From Aurantimonas coralicida DSM 14790 (lineage in GTDB: Bacteria; Pseudomonadota; Alphaproteobacteria; Rhizobiales; Rhizobiaceae), in contig NZ_ATXK01000002.1 of the NCBI RefSeq assembly GCF_000421645.1, positions 1 through 64,000 of the forward strand: DNA of 64,000 nucleotides, written 5' to 3'. Shown here piece after piece: positions 24,752 through 37,004 of the stretch; the first letter of the stretch is position 1, and each line of letters begins with the position of its first letter. The translations under genes were made by a program, and so were the position numbers. The notes below the pieces were generated by a model. That model was given only the letters and a program-made list of their open reading frames with translations, had not been told where the DNA came from and searched no databases.

Positions 24752-25366
24752 CTACATGTGCTTCATCAGCTTGTTGCGCAGCGTCTTGCGATCGCGGCGG
24801 CCGCGCATCTGCCGCGTCTCCACCGAATGCGGCACGATCTGCCGGTTGCCGTCGCCGTCCTTCTTGATGGCGAAACTGCGCGTCGCACCGACCGGCATCC
24901 GCTCGGTGCCGTAGAGCGCCACCACGGTCAGCACGAAGGTGTCGATCGTGGCGTTGCGGGTGAAATCCGGATCGGTGCTGGTGATCTCCTTCAGCAACTC
25001 GTCGAAATGCCCCAGATCCATGTAGCGCCCGGTGCCGAGGCTGCCCTGGCGCATGGCGGAGTGCGGATCCTCGCCCAGGTCTTCCGGCAGGTCTCGCAGA
25101 TCGGTGAGGGTGTATTCGCGCGTCTCGTCGCCCGCGGTGACCGTGGCCAGCAGGCTCGTCACATAGACCTGTTCGGCGCCCATGTTTGTGATCAGGCAGC
25201 GCGAGCGGATGCCGTGGCCGGCGCCGCGGGTGATCAGGATGGAAGACCGGCGCTGGCGCCGGTAGCTGGTCACCATGATCTGCAGATAGACACCCCAGAC
25301 GCCGAGCATGGCGGCGTTCAGGACGACGTTGAGCGCGCCGCTGTTCTCGGACATCCAGGTGAGCAT
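24752..25366 (-). CDS. hypothetical membrane-anchored protein
   Basis: 204 residues. One membrane segment near the N-terminus (about 12-30, VVLNAAMLGVWGVYLQIMV) is followed by a basic stop-transfer YRRQRR and a soluble domain rich in beta-strand-like sequence (SILITRGAGHGIRSRCLITN). A very basic C-terminus (MRGRRDRKTLRNKLMKHM) follows. I do not recognise a characterised family. It is downstream of leuD on the same strand with a 181-base gap, so it is probably a separate transcript. Confidence 0.65.
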   Translation of the reverse strand: MLTWMSENSGALNVVLNAAMLGVWGVYLQIMVTSYRRQRRSSILITRGAGHGIRSRCLITNMGAEQVYVTSLLATVTAGDETREYTLTDLRDLPEDLGEDPHSAMRQGSLGTGRYMDLGHFDELLKEITSTDPDFTRNATIDTFVLTVVALYGTERMPVGATRSFAIKKDGDGNRQIVPHSVETRQMRGRRDRKTLRNKLMKHM

Positions 25367-25547
25367 GCCGACCGATCCTTCCGGTTCTGCGCTGCGACCC
25401 CCGAGGGGCGACCCAAACGGCGGTCGCAGCGGCGATGCTCCGCCTAACTGAAGCGGCCGGAGCGCGCGGCAACTGGCCGATTGATCCGCCGTCTATCGAC
25501 CGCTGGCCGTCGAGCGCCTCATCGACGGCTGGGGATCAGGCTCAGGC

Positions 25548-26153
25548 TCAGGCCCAGGGACGGCGCTCGGCCAGATCCTGTTCGTAGGAGCCGATGGTCT
25601 CGGCCTTCTCCATGGTCAGGCCGATGTCGTCGAGACCGTTGAGCAGGCAGTGCTTGCGGAACGGGTCGATCTCGAAGGTGATCTCGCCGCCGTCGGGGCC
25701 GGAGATGGTCTGGGCTTCCAGATCGATGGTCAGGCGGGCATTGGCGCCGCGCTCGGCGTCGTCCATCAAGAGTTCGAGCTGCTCGGGCGTCACCTTGATG
25801 GGCAGAATGCCGTTCTTGAAGCAGTTGTTGTAGAAGATGTCGGCGAAGGACGTGGAGATCACGCAGCGGATGCCGAAGTCGAGCAGCGCCCAGGGCGCAT
25901 GCTCGCGCGACGAACCGCAGCCGAAATTGTCGCCCGCCACGAGGATCTCTGCATTGCGGTAAGCCGGCTTGTTGAGGACGAAGTCCGGGTTCTCCGAGCC
26001 GTCCCGGTTGAAGCGCGACTCGGCGAACAGGCCGGCGCCGAGGCCGGTGCGCTTGATCGTCTTCAGATAGTCCTTGGGGATGATCATGTCGGTGTCGATG
26101 TTGATGATCGGCAGTGGCGCCGCGATCCCGGTCAGGCGGTCGAATTTCTGCAT
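25548..26153 (-). CDS. leuD: 3-isopropylmalate dehydratase small subunit
   Basis: 201 residues, full length. Aconitase-swivel domain protein that pairs with LeuC to isomerise isopropylmalate. Seen: [16 protein letters not shown] (substrate-contact loop), [17 protein letters not shown] (conserved active-site loop) and [17 protein letters not shown]. Start at 26153 gives the normal [10 protein letters not shown]-terminus. Divergent from the CitE-like gene. Confidence 0.96.
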   Translation of the reverse strand: MQKFDRLTGIAAPLPIINIDTDMIIPKDYLKTIKRTGLGAGLFAESRFNRDGSENPDFVLNKPAYRNAEILVAGDNFGCGSSREHAPWALLDFGIRCVISTSFADIFYNNCFKNGILPIKVTPEQLELLMDDAERGANARLTIDLEAQTISGPDGGEITFEIDPFRKHCLLNGLDDIGLTMEKAETIGSYEQDLAERRPWA

Positions 26154-26300
26154 GGCTCCATCCCCTTGGCTCGCCGATGGTGTCGGCGGATGTTCCTCGC
26201 CCGGGGAGATAGCATGGCACCGCCGAGGCGCAAACCGAGGCGTCGTGCGCTGCCGGCCGGGCGATTGCCTCGCGCGGCTGAATCGGCCATGACATCGGCC

Positions 26301-27185
26301 ATGACCACGCCATTTCGCCCCCGCCGCTCGTTGCTCTTCGTTCCCGGCGCCAATGCCCGCGCGCTGGAGAAATCCGACGGTCTCGCCGCCGACGGCCTGA
26401 TCTACGACCTTGAGGATTCCGCCGCCCCGCACGAGAAGGACGCGGCGCGCGAGCGCCTGCGCACGCATCTGCAGGACACCTCCTTCAAGGGCGAGCGGAT
26501 CGTGCGGATCAACACGCTCGACACGCAATGGGGCACCGAAGACCTGCTGATGGCGCGCGGCGCCGGGGTCGATGCGATCCTGCTGCCCAAGGTCGAGAGC
26601 ATTGCGATGCTGGAGGAGGCCGCCGTCGCGCTGGCCGAAACCGACGCGCCGGACAGGCTGAAGCTCTGGGCGATGATCGAGACGCCGCTCGGCATTCTCG
26701 ATGTCGGCACGATCGCCCGCGAGGGCAGCCGGAACCGGCTCGGCGCGCTCATCGTCGGACCCAACGACATCGCCCTGTCGACGGGTATCGAACCGGGACC
26801 GGACCGGGCCGAACTGATGCCCTGGATGATGCAGATCGTCGTCGCGGCGAAAGCCTACGACCTTGCCGTTCTCGACGGCGTCTATGCCGATTTCCGCAAT
26901 GCGGAGGGCTTTGCCGCCGAATGCGCGGCCGGCCGGCGCATGGGCTTCGACGGCAAGACGCTGATCCATCCGAGCCAGATCGCGGCGGCCAATCAGGCCT
27001 TCTCGCCCGATCCGGAGGCGGTCGCCTGGGCCGAGCGGATCGTCGCCGCCTTCGCAGAGCCGGAAAACCGGGACAAGGGCGTCCTGCAGATCGATGGCCG
27101 CATGGTCGAGCGGCTGCATCTGACCCAAGCGCAGGCACTTCTCCAGATGCGCGACAAGATCGCCGAACGCGGGACGACGGCATGA
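26301..27185 (+). CDS. HpcH/HpaI-type CoA ester lyase (citrate lyase beta/malyl-CoA lyase-like)
   Basis: 294 residues, a TIM barrel of the CitE family. The opening [20 protein letters not shown], the metal-site YDLEDSAAP and the later LLPKVES and MIETPLGI are all typical. [17 protein letters not shown] forms the C-terminal conserved block. Such enzymes cleave citryl-, malyl- or citramalyl-CoA. Which one cannot be told here. An alternative in-frame ATG lies four codons upstream at 26289; neither has a clear ribosome site. The stop overlaps the DUF1737 gene by 4 bases. Confidence 0.85.
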   Translation: MTTPFRPRRSLLFVPGANARALEKSDGLAADGLIYDLEDSAAPHEKDAARERLRTHLQDTSFKGERIVRINTLDTQWGTEDLLMARGAGVDAILLPKVESIAMLEEAAVALAETDAPDRLKLWAMIETPLGILDVGTIAREGSRNRLGALIVGPNDIALSTGIEPGPDRAELMPWMMQIVVAAKAYDLAVLDGVYADFRNAEGFAAECAAGRRMGFDGKTLIHPSQIAAANQAFSPDPEAVAWAERIVAAFAEPENRDKGVLQIDGRMVERLHLTQAQALLQMRDKIAERGTTA

Positions 27186-27388
27186 AACTCTACCGCTTCC
27201 TCTCCGGGCCGGACGATTCCAGCTTCTGCCACAAGGTCTCGCTGGCCCTTTCCAAGGGCTGGGAATTGCACGGCTCGCCGACCTACGCCTTCGACGCGGC
27301 GGCTGGCGCGATGCGCTGCGGCCAGGCGGTGACCAAGATCGTCGAGGGCCGCGACTACGACCCGGCGATGAAGCTCGGCGAGCAATAA
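27182..27388 (+). CDS. DUF1737 small protein
   Basis: 68 residues beginning [20 protein letters not shown] and containing [13 protein letters not shown], the core of the DUF1737 family. Function unknown. It is coupled by an ATGA overlap to the CitE-like lyase, so the two are co-translated. Confidence 0.85.
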   Translation: MKLYRFLSGPDDSSFCHKVSLALSKGWELHGSPTYAFDAAAGAMRCGQAVTKIVEGRDYDPAMKLGEQ

Positions 27389-27442
27389 CCGACATTCTGC
27401 AAGGAAGCGGTTCGGCGTGTACGCCCGGATCGCGGGACCGCC

Positions 27443-27691
27443 ATGCCGGACGCAACGAAACGCCATCTGGAATCGGCTGTCGGCTACGGCATCGGCTGTG
27501 CCGTCCTCGGCCTGTTCGGCGCCGCCTGCCTGACGGTCTTCGCGCTGCTGGCGCTGGCCATGCCGATGACCGTCTCGATCGTCACCGGCGCGCTGGGCGT
27601 GCTGGCGTTTCTGGGCTGGCGCAAGCGGCGCCGGCGTCAGGCGACCGAATCCTCCAGTGCCTCCATGTCCTCGTCCGACAGGCCGAAATGA
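27443..27691 (+). CDS. small hypothetical membrane protein
   Basis: 82 residues. Two hydrophobic segments (about 14-40 and 42-58) are followed by a WRKRRRRQ basic patch and a Ser-rich tail. No family recognised. Its last 55 bases overlap, antisense, the end of the metallopeptidase gene, so either the tail or the gene itself could be spurious. Confidence 0.5.
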   Translation: MPDATKRHLESAVGYGIGCAVLGLFGAACLTVFALLALAMPMTVSIVTGALGVLAFLGWRKRRRRQATESSSASMSSSDRPK

Positions 27692-28056
27692 TGGCCGATC
27701 TCGTGGATCAGGACATGTGAGACGAGGCTGCCGAGCGTCCCCTCGTGCTCGGCCCAGTAATCGAGGATCGGCCGGCGATAGAGCAGGATCCGGTTCGGCA
27801 GTTCGCCGGTGACCGGGCTGCCAAGATCGCCGATGCCGCGGCCCTCGAACAGGCCGAGAATGTCGAAGGGGCTGTCGAGCGCCATCTCCTTGACGACGTC
27901 GTCGTCGGGAAACTCGGCGATGAGGAAGCGGATCTCGCCCGACAGGGCCCGGAACTCGGCCGGCAGCTCGTCATAGGCCTTGATGGCGATGGCCTCGATC
28001 ACGTCGAGGCCCGGCGCCATCCGCCCCTCCCAATCCGCGGGCGTCGCGCCGTTCAT
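27637..28056 (-). CDS. minimal zincin-type metallopeptidase family protein
   Basis: 139 residues. The C-terminus carries [18 protein letters not shown], an HExxHxxGxxD zinc motif of the short MMP-like metallopeptidase family. The N-terminal 100 residues are acidic. No signal peptide is present. Its ATG overlaps the stop of the triheme cytochrome gene by 4 bases, so it is the last gene of the oxidase operon. Proteolytic activity has not been established for most of this family. Confidence 0.88.
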   Translation of the reverse strand: MNGATPADWEGRMAPGLDVIEAIAIKAYDELPAEFRALSGEIRFLIAEFPDDDVVKEMALDSPFDILGLFEGRGIGDLGSPVTGELPNRILLYRRPILDYWAEHEGTLGSLVSHVLIHEIGHHFGLSDEDMEALEDSVA

Positions 28057-29345
28057 GGGCGGATTTCCTGATGCTGGCCGTCGCCGGGCGCGGTCTGGCC
28101 GTACCAGGCCGCGGCGGCCTCGATCTGCTCCTCGGTGAGGTGCTTGGCGATGTTGGTCATGACATGGGCATAGGCGGTGCCGCCGCGCTCCCCCTCCTTC
28201 CACAGATGCAACTGGGTCTTCAGATACCATTCGGGCTGGCCGGCCAGCCGCGGATAGACGGCGTTGCGAGCCGGCTCGCGATTGGCGCCATCGGCGCCGT
28301 GGCAGCTTTCGCAGGCCGGCAGCTTGCGCTCCGGCAGGCCGTCTTCGGCAAGCCGTCGGCCCAGCCCCAGGAGCCCCTCTCGCGTATTCGGCGGGCCCGA
28401 TGCCGCTTCCTCCGGCACGGCGCGTTCGGTCTCGGTCTTCGGCGCTTCGGCAGGTGGCGTCGCGGCGGCTGCGTCTGTTCCGACCCCACCGGTCGCCGCC
28501 GGGCTGCCGGGTCCTTCGACGGCGGCGAAATGCTCGGCGAGCCGCGCCAGCATCTCGGCATCGTAGCGCCGGGCCGGCGGCTGCATGAACCCGCTGGCGC
28601 GGTCGCCGTTGGAATAGGCTTGCAGGCTGGCCAGAAGATAATCGGCCGGCTGTCCGGCCAGAACCGGAAAGGCACCGTCAGGTCCGCGGCCATAGCCGTC
28701 GCGGCCGTGGCAGCGGGCGCAATCGGCCAGCGCGTCCTCGAAGGCGAGTTCGGCGCCGTTGGACAGGACGGCGTTCTGCGCGCCATTGCCGCCGTCGAGC
28801 CGGCCATCGGCGCCGCTCGCCAGCGCCAGATCGTCATAGGCGGCCGGCGACATGCCGGGCAGGGCGCGCAGGAAGGCCACCTGCGCCCAGACCTCGTCGG
28901 CGCGGGCCTGCGTCGGCCAGGCCGGCATGCCGGTATATTTGATGCCGTGCTGGACGATCCAGAACAGCTCGCGGTCCGACCATTCCGGCACACGTCCCTC
29001 GAGGCGTGGCGGGTGCGGCGTCATCGACAGGACGACCGGCGACTGGGCCTCGGTCGGGCTGCCATGGCAGACGGCGCAGCCGGTGGCGAAATGCCCGGCG
29101 CCGCGCTTGACCAGCGCCGGGTCGGACAGGTCGAGATCGTCGGGAATGCTGACCGCCAGCGACTGCTTCTCGGCGGCGTTGCCCATGACCCAGTGGAGGA
29201 ACCAGCCGAAGGGCGGGAAATGCCCGGAGGAGGCGGAGATCGGCACCATGCCGGACCAGCCGAGGGCGAAGGCGGCAACGACGACGGCGGCCGCGGCGGC
29301 GCCGATCCGCTTCCAGGTCAGGATGAAATCGATCCGCTTGCGCAT
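28053..29345 (-). CDS. membrane-anchored triheme c-type cytochrome
   Basis: 430 residues. The N-terminal signal-anchor (about 12-32) is followed by three cytochrome c domains with CAVCH, CARCH and CESCH heme motifs (roughly residues 90, 210 and 355). A Pro/Ala/Glu-rich linker separates the second and third. MPAWP after the first site and FMQPPARRYD near the second supply likely axial methionines. It lies in the periplasm and could feed electrons to the oxidase encoded upstream. Its ATG shares one base with the TAA of the preceding membrane protein gene (TAATG). Confidence 0.88.
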   Translation of the reverse strand: MRKRIDFILTWKRIGAAAAAVVVAAFALGWSGMVPISASSGHFPPFGWFLHWVMGNAAEKQSLAVSIPDDLDLSDPALVKRGAGHFATGCAVCHGSPTEAQSPVVLSMTPHPPRLEGRVPEWSDRELFWIVQHGIKYTGMPAWPTQARADEVWAQVAFLRALPGMSPAAYDDLALASGADGRLDGGNGAQNAVLSNGAELAFEDALADCARCHGRDGYGRGPDGAFPVLAGQPADYLLASLQAYSNGDRASGFMQPPARRYDAEMLARLAEHFAAVEGPGSPAATGGVGTDAAAATPPAEAPKTETERAVPEEAASGPPNTREGLLGLGRRLAEDGLPERKLPACESCHGADGANREPARNAVYPRLAGQPEWYLKTQLHLWKEGERGGTAYAHVMTNIAKHLTEEQIEAAAAWYGQTAPGDGQHQEIRP

Positions 29346-29722
29346 TACCGGCAGTCCGCGATCATGATGACGGGCAGGACGTCGAAGATGACGCCGACGA
29401 AGGACAGGGCGGCGAGCAGCAGCGTCGAGAATTCCAGAAACCGCTCGCGATCCTCCGGCGTGTCGCGATCGTGGCGATGGCCGCCGCCCCCGGCCGACCA
29501 GTCCCGCCAGGCGCGGCGAAAACCATAAGCGATGGCCAGCAGCGACAGGAGGGTGACGACGCCGATGGCGATCCGCGCCGTCGCCAGATCCTTGAACAGC
29601 CAGCTCTGGGGCGCGCAGGCATAGGCCGCCACCGTGTAGCTGAACAGGAAGTGCAGCGCCCAGACCAGCGGTGCCGCGATCAGCGTCCACAGATCGTCAT
29701 AGGTGCGTTTGTCGACCGACAT
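29345..29722 (-). CDS. small membrane protein of the caa3 oxidase operon
   Basis: 125 residues with three hydrophobic segments (about 14-36, 48-66 and 97-119). A His/Asp/Gly-rich loop (GGGGHRHDRD) lies between the second and third. It sits between fused ctaDE and the triheme cytochrome, in the position often held by oxidase subunit IV or a transmembrane prediction protein. I do not recognise a named family; a role as small subunit or assembly factor is inference. Confidence 0.75.
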   Translation of the reverse strand: MSVDKRTYDDLWTLIAAPLVWALHFLFSYTVAAYACAPQSWLFKDLATARIAIGVVTLLSLLAIAYGFRRAWRDWSAGGGGHRHDRDTPEDRERFLEFSTLLLAALSFVGVIFDVLPVIMIADCR

Positions 29723-29731
29723 GTTCGCCTC

Positions 29732-32293
29732 CTAGACCAAGAGCGGGAAGAGCGAGATCGTCACCACGGTTGCCAACGCGGTTGCGGCCATGAAATGCCA
29801 GTAGAGCGCGACATTGTGGATATCGATGTCGAAGACCGGCGTCAGCCTGCCGGCCAGCGAACGGGCAAGGCAGTAGGCCAGCATCAGCGCGCCGACCGCA
29901 CCATGGGCGGCGGTCCAGATGACCAGGGTCCAGACGATCGCCGGATGGACATGGACTGTCGGGTCCATGTTGGTGGCGTAGGGCGCCCAGACCAGGGCCG
30001 CCGCGGCCGCCAGGCTGATCGCCGCCGCACCGCCCATCAGGAGCCGCGACAGGCCGACATGCGCGCGGCTGTTGGCGACGAGCGCCGCTTGCGCGCCGAT
30101 CCAGGCCGCCGCGAACAGCCCCAGCGACACCAGCGGCCAGAGCAATCCCGGCCCTTCCGAGACCGGCGGCGGGAAGTCGGCATGGATGGTGAAGAAGAAG
30201 TAATAGCCGAAGGCGAGCCCGGCAAAGGCGGTGCCGTCGCCGATCATGGTGATGAACATCGCCCACCAGCCGACCGAATGCGGGCCCGACGTATAGAGCG
30301 GCAGCGACAGGCCGCGTCCGACGTCCTTCTCCATCTTCTCCGGGACGACGGCGGTGCCGCGCCACAGCCAGAGGATGATCGCCGCCGTCGCCAGCACCAT
30401 CGCGGCGATGGTGGCGTACCAGTAGTGGAAGGTGGCGAGGATGAAGACCGCGCCGAGGAAGACCGCCGCCCAGAAGGTCATGAAGGTCGGCCCCGGCACC
30501 CGCAGGCACTGGATCGGCCGGCCGTCGAGGACGCTGGTGACGATGGTCTCGCGCTTCATCTCGACGGCGTCGGGCAGATAGAACCGGCCCTTATCGACGT
30601 CGTCGATGAAGTTCGGCTGGTCCCAGATCGGATAGCGGGTGCGCACCAGCGGGATCGAGCGCACGCCCCAGGCTTCGCCGGGCATCTCGCCGAGCCATTC
30701 CAGCGTGCCGGCGTTCCAGGGATTGCGCTTGGCATAGGGCTCCTTGCCGCGCGGCCGCAGGACGTCGGCCACGACCACCAGGAAACCGGCGGCGAAGACG
30801 AAGGCGCCGATGGTCGAGATCAGGTTGGGGATCCCGAGCCCCAGCGCTTCCGGATAGGTCCAGACCCGCCGCGGCATGCCCATCAGGCCGGACCAGTGCA
30901 TCGGCATGAAGGCGACGTTGAAGCCGACGAACATCAGCCAGAAGGCGATCTTGCCGAAGCGGTCGGACATTTTCCGCCCACCGATCAGCGGCCAGTAATA
31001 ATAGACGCCGGCCATCAGCGGAAACAGCATGCCGCCGATCAAGACGTAATGGAGGTGGGCGACGATGAAATAGGTGTCGTGGGCCTGCCAGTCGAAGGGC
31101 GCCAGCGCGATCATCACGCCGGTCAGCCCGCCGATGACGAAGATCGCCAGGAAGCCGGAAACGAACAGCATCGGCACCGAATAGATCACCCGGCCGGTCA
31201 GAAGCGTCGCCAGGAAGACGAAGATCTGCACGCCGGTGGGGATCGCCACGGCTTCCGAGGCCGCCGAGAAGAAGCCGAGCGAGATCGACGGCAAGCCCGT
31301 GGCGTACATGTGGTGGACCCACAGGCCGAAGGACAAGAAGCCGGTGCCGACGGCCGCCAGCACGATCCAGGAATAGCCGAGGATCGGGCGCTGGGCGAAG
31401 GTCGGCACGATCATCGCCAGCAGCGCGATGGCCGGCAGGAAGACGATGTAGACCTCCGGATGGCCGAAGATCCAGAACAGATGCTGCCACAGCATCGGGT
31501 CGCCGCCCCGCGTCGGGTCGAAGAACGGCCAGTTGAACAGCCGTTCCAGCTCGAACAGGATGTCGCCGGCAATCAGCGGCGGGAAGGCGAAGAGGATCAT
31601 CCCGGCGACGACCAGCACGTACCAGCCATAGAGCGGCATCAGGTTGAGCCGCATGCCGGGCGGCCGGCATTTGAGCGTGCCGACGATCAGCTCCACCGCC
31701 GCGGCGATCGAGGCGACCTCGATGAAGGACAGGCCCAAGAGCCAGATGTCCGGGCCGTAGCCGGGCGAGAACCGCTCCTGCGTCGTCATCGGCGGATACA
31801 TGAACCAGCCGCCCTCGGGGGCCGAATCGAAGAAGATCGAGCCGCAGACGAAGACGCCGCCGATCAGGAAGCACCAGTAGCCGAAGGCCGACAGGCGCGG
31901 GAACGGCAGGTCGCGCGCCCCCAGCATCTGCGGCAACAGGATGATCGCCACGGCCTCGAAGATCGGTACCGCGAACAGGAACATCATCACGGTGCCGTGC
32001 AGCGTGTAGACCTGGTTGTAGAAGGACGCGGTCAAAAAGTCGTTGTCTGGCACCGCCAGCTGGCTGCGGATCATCAGGCCGAGAACGCCGGCAAACAGCA
32101 TGAAGGCGAAGGAGGTCGCGGTGTACCAGATGCCGACTTCGGTGTTGTTGACCGCCGACCAGTAGCGCCAGCCCTTGGGGGCGGCCCAGACCGTGCGCAG
32201 CCGGTCCTCCTGCTCGCGGCGGACGGCCGGGTCCTCCTGGTCGCGATCGCTCGCGCCGGTGATCGCCGGGTTGTCGAAGGGTATCTCGCTCAT
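29732..32293 (-). CDS. ctaD: cytochrome c oxidase subunit I fused to subunit III (CtaDE)
   Basis: 853 residues, about 300 longer than subunit I alone. Residues 1-570 are subunit I: heme/copper ligands in YTLHGTVMMF, WQHLFWIFGHPEVYIV (with the His-Tyr pair), VHHMYATG and HDTYFIVAHLHYVL. After an extra-membrane segment (about 555-640), residues 640-853 carry a subunit III-like set of helices, ending with HNVALYWHFM. This fused form is typical of caa3-type terminal oxidases that pump protons and reduce oxygen in the inner membrane. The start at 32293 overlaps the ctaC stop by 4 bases. Confidence 0.93.
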   Translation of the reverse strand: MSEIPFDNPAITGASDRDQEDPAVRREQEDRLRTVWAAPKGWRYWSAVNNTEVGIWYTATSFAFMLFAGVLGLMIRSQLAVPDNDFLTASFYNQVYTLHGTVMMFLFAVPIFEAVAIILLPQMLGARDLPFPRLSAFGYWCFLIGGVFVCGSIFFDSAPEGGWFMYPPMTTQERFSPGYGPDIWLLGLSFIEVASIAAAVELIVGTLKCRPPGMRLNLMPLYGWYVLVVAGMILFAFPPLIAGDILFELERLFNWPFFDPTRGGDPMLWQHLFWIFGHPEVYIVFLPAIALLAMIVPTFAQRPILGYSWIVLAAVGTGFLSFGLWVHHMYATGLPSISLGFFSAASEAVAIPTGVQIFVFLATLLTGRVIYSVPMLFVSGFLAIFVIGGLTGVMIALAPFDWQAHDTYFIVAHLHYVLIGGMLFPLMAGVYYYWPLIGGRKMSDRFGKIAFWLMFVGFNVAFMPMHWSGLMGMPRRVWTYPEALGLGIPNLISTIGAFVFAAGFLVVVADVLRPRGKEPYAKRNPWNAGTLEWLGEMPGEAWGVRSIPLVRTRYPIWDQPNFIDDVDKGRFYLPDAVEMKRETIVTSVLDGRPIQCLRVPGPTFMTFWAAVFLGAVFILATFHYWYATIAAMVLATAAIILWLWRGTAVVPEKMEKDVGRGLSLPLYTSGPHSVGWWAMFITMIGDGTAFAGLAFGYYFFFTIHADFPPPVSEGPGLLWPLVSLGLFAAAWIGAQAALVANSRAHVGLSRLLMGGAAAISLAAAAALVWAPYATNMDPTVHVHPAIVWTLVIWTAAHGAVGALMLAYCLARSLAGRLTPVFDIDIHNVALYWHFMAATALATVVTISLFPLLV

Positions 32294-33351
32294 TCGAGGC
32301 GTCCGAGCCATTGGGCGATCGCGTCGATCTCGGCGTCCGGCAGGACGCCGAAGGACGGCATCTCGACGCCCGGCTTGACGTGATCGGTGGAGTGGATGAA
32401 GCGGGCGATATTGGCGACATTCGTCGGCAGCAGGCCGGCGGCGATGGTCTGGCGCGAGGCGATGTGGGTCAGGTCCGGGCCGACGCGGCCGTCGGCCTCG
32501 GTGCCGCGGACCGTATGGCAGGCGCCGCAGCCATTCTTGAGGAACAGCGCCGCGCCGGGATCGTCGGTGACGGCTGCCGGCTGGGCCAGGGCCGCGACGC
32601 GCGCGTCGTACTCGGCCTGCGGCACCACCACGACGCGCAGCCCCATCTGGGTATGGGCGTCGCCGCAGAATTCGGCGCAGACGCCGTTATAGATGCCTTC
32701 GCGGGTCGGCTCGAGCACCAGCCGGTTGACCCGGCCGGGAATGGCGTCGGTCTTGCCGGCAATGGCGGGAACCCAGAAGGAATGGATCACGTCGGGACTG
32801 CCGAGCAGGATCTCCGTGCGTCGGCCAAGCGGCAGCCAGAGCTCGTTGGCGCTTTCGACGCCGCCGGCGGGCAGGCTGCGCACCGCGCCCGGCTCGCCCT
32901 CGACATCATAGGAGATGCGCCACCAGAAGCGCTCGCCCGAAACCGCGATGGTCGGCCCGTTTGCGGGGCGGCGCAGCTCCGGCATCATGGCGAGCCCCCA
33001 GATCAGGAGGCCGGCGAGGACGACGACCGGAAAGACACCGCCGCCCCAGATGATCAGGTAGAGGCCGGTGCGTTCGCTGTGGGCACGGGGCCGGGTCTTG
33101 GTGGCGTAGATGCCGAGCCCGATGACGAACAGCCAGATCGCGACCGATCCGACCAGCATGACCCAGAACAGGAAGGCGACGTCGGTGGCCTCGGCGCCGG
33201 CGCCCTCGAAGACCGATTGCGGTCCGGCGCAGCCGGCCAGGAGTGCCAGTCCGGCCGGGGCGGCGAGACGCGCGACCCGGCCCGGCCGCAAGGCGGCGGG
33301 CAATCTGCGACGGCTGGAGGTCCCGGTCGTGAGCGGCCGCGATGCCGGCAT
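32290..33351 (-). CDS. ctaC: cytochrome c oxidase subunit II with C-terminal cytochrome c domain (caa3 type)
   Basis: 353 residues. The signal region ends in LLAGCAG, a lipobox. Two transmembrane helices follow (about 55-80 and 98-120), then the CuA cupredoxin domain with CAEFCGDAHTQM. A fused cytochrome c domain carries CGACHTVRG and MPSFGVL as heme ligands. The fusion defines a caa3 oxidase that can receive electrons directly. I use the second ATG (33351) because GAAAGG is 6 bases upstream of it and only one base from the first (33357). First gene of a five-gene operon. No ctaB, ctaG or heme A genes are in the window. Confidence 0.92.
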   Translation of the reverse strand: MPASRPLTTGTSSRRRLPAALRPGRVARLAAPAGLALLAGCAGPQSVFEGAGAEATDVAFLFWVMLVGSVAIWLFVIGLGIYATKTRPRAHSERTGLYLIIWGGGVFPVVVLAGLLIWGLAMMPELRRPANGPTIAVSGERFWWRISYDVEGEPGAVRSLPAGGVESANELWLPLGRRTEILLGSPDVIHSFWVPAIAGKTDAIPGRVNRLVLEPTREGIYNGVCAEFCGDAHTQMGLRVVVVPQAEYDARVAALAQPAAVTDDPGAALFLKNGCGACHTVRGTEADGRVGPDLTHIASRQTIAAGLLPTNVANIARFIHSTDHVKPGVEMPSFGVLPDAEIDAIAQWLGRLE

Positions 33352-33488
33352 CGTCATCCTTTCGATATGGCGCGGTCGCCGGATTTCCGGACGCCCCTCG
33401 TGGCGCCCTTATCGGCAGATAGGCGCCGTCCAGGCTTCGGCCAGAACGAAAGTGACGACCGCGCCCACATCGCTCTCAGCGAGCCGGA

Positions 33489-37000
<3,512 letters not shown>

Positions 37001-37004
<4 letters not shown>

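Noticed and set aside
29471-32383. 970-codon plus-strand frame opposite ctaDE
   Set aside because: Composition (Asp/Arg/His/Gln-rich) and lack of any motif show it is the antisense of membrane-protein codons.
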